A stretch of DNA of 64,000 nt, from positions 186,001-250,000 of the forward strand of contig NZ_JAHCVJ010000006.1 of assembly GCF_018476885.1 (NCBI RefSeq), in the 5' to 3' direction. Source of the stretch: Geoanaerobacter pelophilus (lineage in GTDB: Bacteria; Desulfobacterota; Desulfuromonadia; Geobacterales; DSM-12255). The notes under the pieces were generated by a model. It saw only the letters and a list, made by a program, of their open reading frames with translations, did not search any database and was not told where the DNA came from. Shown here piece by piece: positions 58,795 to 64,000 of the stretch (its first letter is position 1; every line of letters begins with the position of its first letter). The position numbers were made by a program, and so were the translations under genes.

Positions 58795-61581
58795 TTACAA
58801 CCCTAAGATTGTTTCCAATATTACGACAACATCGAAAATGTTGATCTTTCCATCCGGTCTGGATGGCGGAGCTACATCGCCTCGCAGGAGATCTGTTGGC
58901 GTAGCTTGATTTATCCCTACAGACATTCTCATAGCTCTAATAACGTCAGTAATGTCTGGCGGACTGTTGTCGTTCGCCAGGCGACCGTTGCGGGTGCTGT
59001 TCCCGGCCGGATCGAGGCCGAACAGGTTCATGGTCGCCGGGTCATAAGGGGTCGAAAGGGTAATCGCCCAGGTGCCGGTCGCGCCAACGATCTGCGGCGG
59101 TACCAGGTTGTTAGCGTTGGCATCTCTGATGTAGACCGTTGAGCCTGGTGCAAACTGGCCGCTCAGGGTGGTGGTCTGGCCGGTGAATGAATTGAGGGTG
59201 AAGTCTGCCGGAGGAGAGGTTTTGATCCAGATGCTCCGATAAGAAGTTACGCTGTTGCCAAAGGCGTCGGTCGCGGTAATGGCAACCAGATGGGTTCCGT
59301 CGCCCAGGCCGCTCTGGCTGAGGGTGAAGGTGCCTGGGGCGCCCGGAGCAAAGGTTGCCGGGATGGCTGCGCCGTCAAGAGCTGCGGAGACGGCTGCCGC
59401 ACCGGCGCTGCCACTTACGGTAACAGCTGTACTTCCTGTAGTCAGATCATTTACCGGACTGCTGACAGTAAGCGTAGGTTTGTCGGCTGCTACCCTGGTC
59501 ACGGTCATGACTGCGCTGTTGAGCTGGCTTGCGCCGTTCATGGCCGTTGCCTGGATAGTGTTGAGACCGTTGTCAAGGTTGATGCCGGTAGCGGTCCAAG
59601 TTCCTGTGCCGAGCGTTGCTGGCACTGTGGTCGGGGTGCCACTGGCAAGGTAGCTGATCTGCACAGAGGTAGTGCCTGCCGGGGCAGTGCCTGCAAAGTC
59701 AAGGGTCGCGGCTGTGGTAACGCTGCCGTTGGTTGCAGCTGTTGACGTTATGGTCGTTTGCGCGATTGTCGGGTCATAGTTAATAGTACGGCTGTCGCTG
59801 GCGCTGTTACCTGCCTTGTCATAAACCGTGGTAACTATGGTGTTGGCTCCGGCAGTAAGGATGACCGGGTGGGCAAAGGTGCCACCCGACAGAGTCAGAG
59901 TCACTGGTGCACCGTTGTTGACAGTATTTACCGCTACCGTCACTCTGTCGAAGTTTTCGTCGATAACCACGGCGCCGCGGACCGTCACCAGCTTGGTGGC
60001 CGTAGTGCTGCCGGAGGCCAGCGTCGAGACATCCATGTCAGGTGGCGTAAGCACAGCATTGATGGTGGCGGCAATGGTTGAGCTGGTTTTGCCCCCAAGC
60101 GAGCCGACAATGGTAAAGCTGTTGGCACCGGCTACCAGGCCTGTGACCGGCACGCTCCAAGTGGTGGCAGTGGGATAGCTCGTGGCACCGATAACCGCGG
60201 CGGTATTGGCGGTTACTGCAACTGTTGCACCGCTGTCCATGGTGCCTGTCAGTGTCTGGGCCGTGTTGTTGGTCGGTGATGTTACCGCATTGAGCGTCAG
60301 GGCAACGGCGTTGGCCGCGCTGAAGGTAACGGTCCGGGTCAGGGTGGCCGGGTTGTTGGCACTGTCGTAGGCATTAAAGGTAAAGATGTTGGCGCCTGCG
60401 GCGATGCTGCTTACAGTGACGCTCCAGACGTTGACCGTGGGGCTGGCGGAGGAATAGGTAACCGGTCCGATGACCGCCGCGGTGTTGGCAGATACCGCCA
60501 CCACAGCACCTTTTTCCACGGTGCCGGAGAAGGTGAAGCTGCTCTGGTTGGTGGTAAAGTCGGCGGTCGGGGTGATGGTGAACGGGTTGGGCGGGGTGAC
60601 ATCGACATTGCCGGGGGTGGCGCCGCCGTCAACTGCATAGGCGGTCAACGAACCGAGACCGTTGGCGACAATAAGCCGGTTATTGGTGTTATCGAAAATT
60701 ACGTCGGACGGGTTCTTCAGTTGGCCGGGGTTCCTGCCGTAGCCGCCGATCTCTTTGAGAAAGGTGCCATTGCCTGTCGGGTCAATCACCTGGACCCGGC
60801 TCTGGAACGAGTCGAGCAGGTACATCCTGGACAGGCTTTGGGTGGCGTCTTTGGTGTATTCAAAGGCGATCCCCTCAGGCGAGGTGAAGGCCAGTTGACC
60901 GGAGCCGAGGCTGCCGATACTTTTCTGGTAGGCGTAGCTAAGGTCGAAAAACTGGACTCGGCCGTTGAAGGTATCAGCAACTGCCAGCTGCCGGGATTTC
61001 TTTTCAAAGGCAATGCCGGTAGGCGTAGCAAACTGGCCGCTACCATTGCCGCTGCTGCCGAAACTGTTGGCCGGCTTGCCGGAGACGGCAACACCGGTAT
61101 TCACCGGCTGCCCTTGGGCGTTAAAAACCAGGACGCAGTCATCGAGGCTGTCGGTTACGAAAATAGTGCCGTTTACCGGATCAATCGCCACGCCGTTGGC
61201 ATATTTGAAGACAAAGGTTGCACCTTGGCTGTCTTTCAGGGTGAACCGCGCCGTGCCGGCACTGGAAAACACCGTGACCTTGTTCTTCTGGCTGACGACC
61301 AGGTCCTCGCCTGCTGTGACCGCCATACCCTGTGGGGTCGGGATCGCTATCGAGGCAACCCATTTGCCGGTCCGGTCGTACTTGTTGATGCCGCCGCCGC
61401 GCGGGTCGGTGAGGTAGATGTTCATGAACTGGTCGGTGGCAAGCTTGACCGGAGAGCTGATGTGGCTGGTCACCAACGGCAGATTGGTCACGGCGGGCGA
61501 GGCTGCCGCAAGGCACGACCCGGCAAAGGCAGCGAGGAGTGCGATACTCCGGATAATATTAAGGGTGAAGCGGGCGATCAT
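58795..61581 (-). CDS. Exported NHL-repeat protein with Ig-like domains and dockerin-like C-terminus
   Basis: A 928-residue exported protein (signal to about residue 27). Residues about 35-330 form a six-bladed NHL-type propeller (KLATDQFMNIYLTDPRGGGI; ATPTGIAFEKKSRQLAVADT; LKNPSDVIFDNTNNRLIVAN). Several Ig-like domains follow (about 335-860) with near-repeated VAVSANTAAVIG and VAVTANTAAVIG. The final 60 residues look like a dockerin type I module: PDITDVIRAMRMSVG, then GDVAPPSRPDGKINIFDVVV ending in ILETIL, with a calcium-loop-like aspartate pattern in the second half. No haem sites. It is flanked by multihaem cytochrome genes. It may scaffold cytochromes on the cell surface; the role is inferred. 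Confidence 0.88.
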   Translation of the reverse strand: MIARFTLNIIRSIALLAAFAGSCLAAASPAVTNLPLVTSHISSPVKLATDQFMNIYLTDPRGGGINKYDRTGKWVASIAIPTPQGMAVTAGEDLVVSQKNKVTVFSSAGTARFTLKDSQGATFVFKYANGVAIDPVNGTIFVTDSLDDCVLVFNAQGQPVNTGVAVSGKPANSFGSSGNGSGQFATPTGIAFEKKSRQLAVADTFNGRVQFFDLSYAYQKSIGSLGSGQLAFTSPEGIAFEYTKDATQSLSRMYLLDSFQSRVQVIDPTGNGTFLKEIGGYGRNPGQLKNPSDVIFDNTNNRLIVANGLGSLTAYAVDGGATPGNVDVTPPNPFTITPTADFTTNQSSFTFSGTVEKGAVVAVSANTAAVIGPVTYSSASPTVNVWSVTVSSIAAGANIFTFNAYDSANNPATLTRTVTFSAANAVALTLNAVTSPTNNTAQTLTGTMDSGATVAVTANTAAVIGATSYPTATTWSVPVTGLVAGANSFTIVGSLGGKTSSTIAATINAVLTPPDMDVSTLASGSTTATKLVTVRGAVVIDENFDRVTVAVNTVNNGAPVTLTLSGGTFAHPVILTAGANTIVTTVYDKAGNSASDSRTINYDPTIAQTTITSTAATNGSVTTAATLDFAGTAPAGTTSVQISYLASGTPTTVPATLGTGTWTATGINLDNGLNTIQATAMNGASQLNSAVMTVTRVAADKPTLTVSSPVNDLTTGSTAVTVSGSAGAAAVSAALDGAAIPATFAPGAPGTFTLSQSGLGDGTHLVAITATDAFGNSVTSYRSIWIKTSPPADFTLNSFTGQTTTLSGQFAPGSTVYIRDANANNLVPPQIVGATGTWAITLSTPYDPATMNLFGLDPAGNSTRNGRLANDNSPPDITDVIRAMRMSVGINQATPTDLLRGDVAPPSRPDGKINIFDVVVILETILGL

Positions 61582-61599
61582 AGGTCGATCCCTCCGTTA

Positions 61600-62826
61600 T
61601 TACCAGTTCTTGGAACCATGACAGACTCCGATGCTGAATTGAGCCGGGTTATTCCCTGGCGAGCAGCTGCCGCCACTGTAATTTACCGGGCCTCTGATGG
61701 TGAGCGCCGGGGTGAGTTCAAAGGCCGGGGTTGCCATATTGCTGAAGTGGCTGTTACTGCCGTTGGTAACGCTCATGTCGTGACAGTCGGTGCATGGCAG
61801 GTGCATTTCAGTCACATGCTTGGCATGTTCACCTGACCAGAAGCTGTTGTACTGCGGAGTCTGGCTGGCTGTTCCGCTAATATGGCACTGTTCGCACTGG
61901 GTTGCCACATTAATACTGCCGGTGGCCCACGGCGGTGTGGTGACGCCGCCATGACAGCTGACATTCTGGCAGGTAAGCGTTGGCGTTACTCTTGCGCTAC
62001 CGGTTTTGGCATTGAATCCTACCGGAATCGCAGTGGAGACATTGGCGAAGCCGCGCGAACCGTGGCGAACTGTCCCATTTGCAGCACCGAAATGACAGGC
62101 AGTACAGAGATTCAGCAGGCTGGCAACAGCATTATGGGCAGCATGGCCGCCGGTTGCCGGCGGCTTGGCGTGGCAAGAAATACATTGGCCGGCTACCGGA
62201 GGCATGGCAGCACCCAATACGTTGTGGCAATTCCGGCAGGATGGACCGCTACCGCCGTTATAGTCAAGGCCATGGCAGAGGGTGCAGGAATTTGCGATAT
62301 TGCCGGCTGTCGCGTGGTTGTTCCAACTGCTTGGATAGCCGGAAACCTTGGCCGGATCAACCGGCGGGTGGGCCGTGCCGGTCTTGTGGCATTCTTCGCA
62401 GCCATTGGTGAGTGAGCCGATAGCGATGTTGAAGCGTGGGTTGCTGACTGGCGCGGTGCTGGTGGCGTGGCAGGCCCCGCAACCGGCAATATCCGCCAGT
62501 GCTGCCGGTCCGTGGAGGCTGGCGGCCTTGAACGGCAGGGAATGCACGACTCTTGGGGCGTGGCCTCCGGCATGGCAGCTGGTTGTGGAGCAGCCGACCT
62601 TGGTAATGCCACCCATAAGGTCTGATCCGTGACAGTCGCGGCACTGTGCCGCCTTATCCAGCGCATAGGCATCAAAGTAGGCCTGCCGATGGCCGGTGAA
62701 CCAGTCTGCAGGGTGTGCTCCGGCAGCGCTGATGCTCGGGGCCTTGTCGTTTGAGCTGCCGCAACCCTGGAGGCTTAAGGCCAACAGGGTTGCAGTGAGT
62801 ATGAAGTATATCTGGCGGATACTCAT
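61600..62826 (-). CDS. Multihaem c-type cytochrome lipoprotein (9 CxxCH, 2 CxxxxCH)
   Basis: ATG 62826 follows AGGAGAT and gives a 408-residue lipoprotein (lipobox SLQGC, Cys22). Nine CxxCH motifs (CRDCH, CGACH, CEECH, CTLCH, CRNCH, CISCH, CTACH, CEQCH, CTDCH) and two CxxxxCH motifs (CSTTSCH, CQNVSCH) suggest up to eleven haems. It ends with an unusual GVCHGSKNW whose nearest upstream cysteine is 14 residues away, which may not bind haem. The CxxxxCH sites match those of the giant cytochrome. Encoded after the 5-haem cytochrome and before the NHL protein; likely an outer-membrane electron-transfer component. Confidence 0.92.
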   Translation of the reverse strand: MSIRQIYFILTATLLALSLQGCGSSNDKAPSISAAGAHPADWFTGHRQAYFDAYALDKAAQCRDCHGSDLMGGITKVGCSTTSCHAGGHAPRVVHSLPFKAASLHGPAALADIAGCGACHATSTAPVSNPRFNIAIGSLTNGCEECHKTGTAHPPVDPAKVSGYPSSWNNHATAGNIANSCTLCHGLDYNGGSGPSCRNCHNVLGAAMPPVAGQCISCHAKPPATGGHAAHNAVASLLNLCTACHFGAANGTVRHGSRGFANVSTAIPVGFNAKTGSARVTPTLTCQNVSCHGGVTTPPWATGSINVATQCEQCHISGTASQTPQYNSFWSGEHAKHVTEMHLPCTDCHDMSVTNGSNSHFSNMATPAFELTPALTIRGPVNYSGGSCSPGNNPAQFSIGVCHGSKNW

Positions 62827-62849
62827 CGATATCTCCTGAATAAACCGTT

Positions 62850-63323
62850 TTACTTGTGGCAGGTCACGCATTTCTCGTTGTTCGCCCGGCCATGGCAACG
62901 GTAGCAGCTTGCCGGATCGAGCTTGCCTTCGAATTTGTGCCGGGTCATGTAATCCCCGCGGTGGACCAGGTCACGGTCAGGCCGGTCGCCCATCTTCAAC
63001 GACGGCTTGATCTCGTTGTGATTTGCGTGGCAGTCGGTGCAGAACGACTGCTTGTGGCAGATGGCGCAGGTCCGTTCCTCGGCCTGGGCCGCAAACCGGT
63101 GGTCCTTGACAAAAGACGGGGTGTGGTCGAAGACGGTGTACGGCTTCTGCGAATCCTTCAGCGTGGTTTCATGGCATTCGCTGCAGATCGGCCGTCCCTG
63201 CGGCAGCGCCTCGGGGTGGCTCGACGGGAGGTTGCCCGATGCGGGAAGCATTTGGCTGCAAGCAGTTATGAGCAGCATCCCGAAGCCGAGCGCCGCCGGG
63301 ATAATCCAGGTGACACGGTTCAT
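62850..63323 (-). CDS. Pentahaem c-type cytochrome, probable lipoprotein
   Basis: A 157-residue protein with a lipoprotein-type signal (LLITAC, Cys22) and five CxxCH motifs: CSECH, CAICH, CTDCH, CYRCH, CVTCH. Extra histidines spaced between them (FDHTPSFVKDHRF, HANHNEIKP, VHRGDYMTRHKF) can supply distal haem ligands. Its start overlaps the end of the beta-barrel gene by four bases (ATGA), which is strong evidence for a porin-cytochrome partnership: in such systems a periplasmic cytochrome plugs an outer-membrane barrel and passes electrons to an outer-surface cytochrome. Confidence 0.92.
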   Translation of the reverse strand: MNRVTWIIPAALGFGMLLITACSQMLPASGNLPSSHPEALPQGRPICSECHETTLKDSQKPYTVFDHTPSFVKDHRFAAQAEERTCAICHKQSFCTDCHANHNEIKPSLKMGDRPDRDLVHRGDYMTRHKFEGKLDPASCYRCHGRANNEKCVTCHK

Positions 63324-64000
63324 TGTGCGGCTCCTTTTTTGTTGTTGTAAGAATAGGTAACTCTGAGCAACCCGCGGACATCACCATCATACCAGGGGTT
63401 GTCGGCGTAGGTCGCCTCTCCCGAAACCCGCAAAGCCGGTGTTACCTGATAACCACAACCGCCGGTGACCTCGTAGGCGTTCTTTTTGCCGTACACTTTC
63501 TCGTCATAGATGTTGGCGATGGCATCGAGATTAACGCTATAGCGGCCGGTATAGTACAGGCCGTAGGCGCGGACCTCGCTGTAGGACATGATGCCGTTGG
63601 CGGCAGCGATGCGGGCGACGGCGAGACCGGTGCTGAGTTTCTCGACCGGAGTCAGGCGGAGTTCGCCGCCGTAGCGGTCGGAGTTTCCTTTGCTGTCCCG
63701 TTTATAATGCTTGTAGTCGAGCGAAACTTCCGCAGGGAAGGGTAGCTGGGTGATGCGGTAGGTGGCGGTCAGCCCGTGGGAGCGGTATTTTTCATCGTTG
63801 TTCGGGTTGAACAGTGACGATGGGGTATTGGTAAAGGTGAAATAGTCTTTCAGGCGGATATCGGTGTAGCTGACGGCAGCGGTCAGCCCTGAGAGCGGTC
63901 GGAGCGCCAGCAGGTAGCTGTGCTCGGCAACCTCTTCGGTAGTGCCGTTGTAGCTGCTCCTGCCCGAGAGTTCAACCATCCGGTGCGGCGACAGCCAGAG
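63320..64000 (-). CDS. Outer-membrane beta-barrel protein of a cytochrome conduit (partial, N-terminus beyond right edge)
   Basis: The open frame runs from the right edge to TGA 63320, about 226 residues of the C-terminal part. It consists of alternating amphipathic strands with aromatic girdle residues (LTAAVSYTDIRLKDYFTF, GLTATYRITQLPFPAEVSLD, VRAYGLYYTGRYSVNLDAIA, LRVSGEATYADNPWYDGDVR) and short turns, typical of an MtrB/PioB-like or Geobacter conduit porin. It ends LLRVTYSYNNKKGAAQ rather than in phenylalanine. The stop overlaps the pentahaem cytochrome start. The start codon and signal peptide are outside the window, so length and family are not certain. Confidence 0.82.
   Translation of the reverse strand, partial: LWLSPHRMVELSGRSSYNGTTEEVAEHSYLLALRPLSGLTAAVSYTDIRLKDYFTFTNTPSSLFNPNNDEKYRSHGLTATYRITQLPFPAEVSLDYKHYKRDSKGNSDRYGGELRLTPVEKLSTGLAVARIAAANGIMSYSEVRAYGLYYTGRYSVNLDAIANIYDEKVYGKKNAYEVTGGCGYQVTPALRVSGEATYADNPWYDGDVRGLLRVTYSYNNKKGAAQ

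Noticed and set aside
60721-61836. Plus-strand 371-codon frame
   Set aside because: Antisense to the NHL-repeat gene and the adjacent cytochrome; no start signals.
1-64000. CRISPR arrays, tRNA or rRNA genes, insertion sequences, prophage genes
   Set aside because: Scanning by eye found no spaced identical repeats, no tRNA-like cloverleaf sequence and no transposase or phage proteins.
1-64000. Cyclic-di-GMP (GEMM) riboswitches, common before Geobacter pilus and cytochrome genes
   Set aside because: No leader in the larger intergenic gaps showed the conserved GEMM core segments; the cytochrome cluster has almost no leader space within this window.

Overview
The window looks like chromosomal DNA from a Geobacter-like member of the Desulfuromonadota (Geobacterales). 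Grounds for this are multihaem c-type cytochromes including one with CxxxxCH/CxxCH repeats, ResB/CcsA cytochrome maturation, a complete type IV pilus assembly block in the Geobacter order, a PxxKW cysteine-rich protein, NifU/NifS, and the futalosine-route enzyme MqnA. No tRNA, rRNA, CRISPR array, insertion sequence or prophage gene was seen. Genus and species cannot be fixed from the sequence alone.

Layout. 1-4.1 kb (minus): polyamine operon of carboxynorspermidine dehydrogenase, carboxynorspermidine decarboxylase and arginine decarboxylase (the last cut by the left edge), with a repeat-like spacer before speA. 4.4-5.4 kb (plus): proC and a tiny cysteine-rich gene. 5.4-9.1 kb (minus): polysaccharide deacetylase and an inactive/active pair of M16 peptidases. 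9.2-12.5 kb (plus): polyprenyl diphosphate synthase, a small unknown gene, and a TlpA-CcdA-VOC operon. 12.6-12.7 kb (minus): a very small membrane-protein gene whose frame continues through an in-frame TGA followed by a SECIS-like hairpin, so it may encode a selenoprotein.

12.9-32.9 kb (plus) is the type IV pilus region: prepilin peptidase, a histidine kinase and sigma-54 response regulator, then a consensus sigma-54 promoter driving dsbC-like, a small exported protein, pilY1 and four minor pilin genes. A second promoter region with two palindromes precedes a small HTH gene and pilM-N-O-P-Q plus a lipoprotein. 33-44 kb (plus) holds chorismate and fatty-acid metabolism (aroC, aroB, aroQ, accB, accC), a TPR/roadblock pair, an Xaa-Pro peptidase, an isolated gcvH, mqnA, and a GGDEF/EAL protein. 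44-50 kb holds a Nudix hydrolase, a PxxKW protein, a phosphohexomutase, nifU-nifS and a B12-binding radical SAM protein.

50-64 kb (minus) is an extracellular-electron-transfer type cluster, read from the right edge leftward: an outer-membrane beta-barrel protein (cut by the edge), a 5-haem cytochrome, a lipoprotein cytochrome with about 11 haem sites, an NHL-repeat/Ig-like protein with a dockerin-like C-terminus, a small lipoprotein that may be cohesin-like, and an 1840-residue cytochrome with 35 CxxCH and 7 CxxxxCH motifs. A terminator ends this unit, followed by a lipoprotein, ResB and CcsA, which could mature these cytochromes.

The most novel points are the candidate mini-selenoprotein at 12.6 kb, the regular seven-module architecture of the giant cytochrome, the possible cohesin/dockerin pairing in the cytochrome cluster, and the regulatory sites at the two pilus operons.
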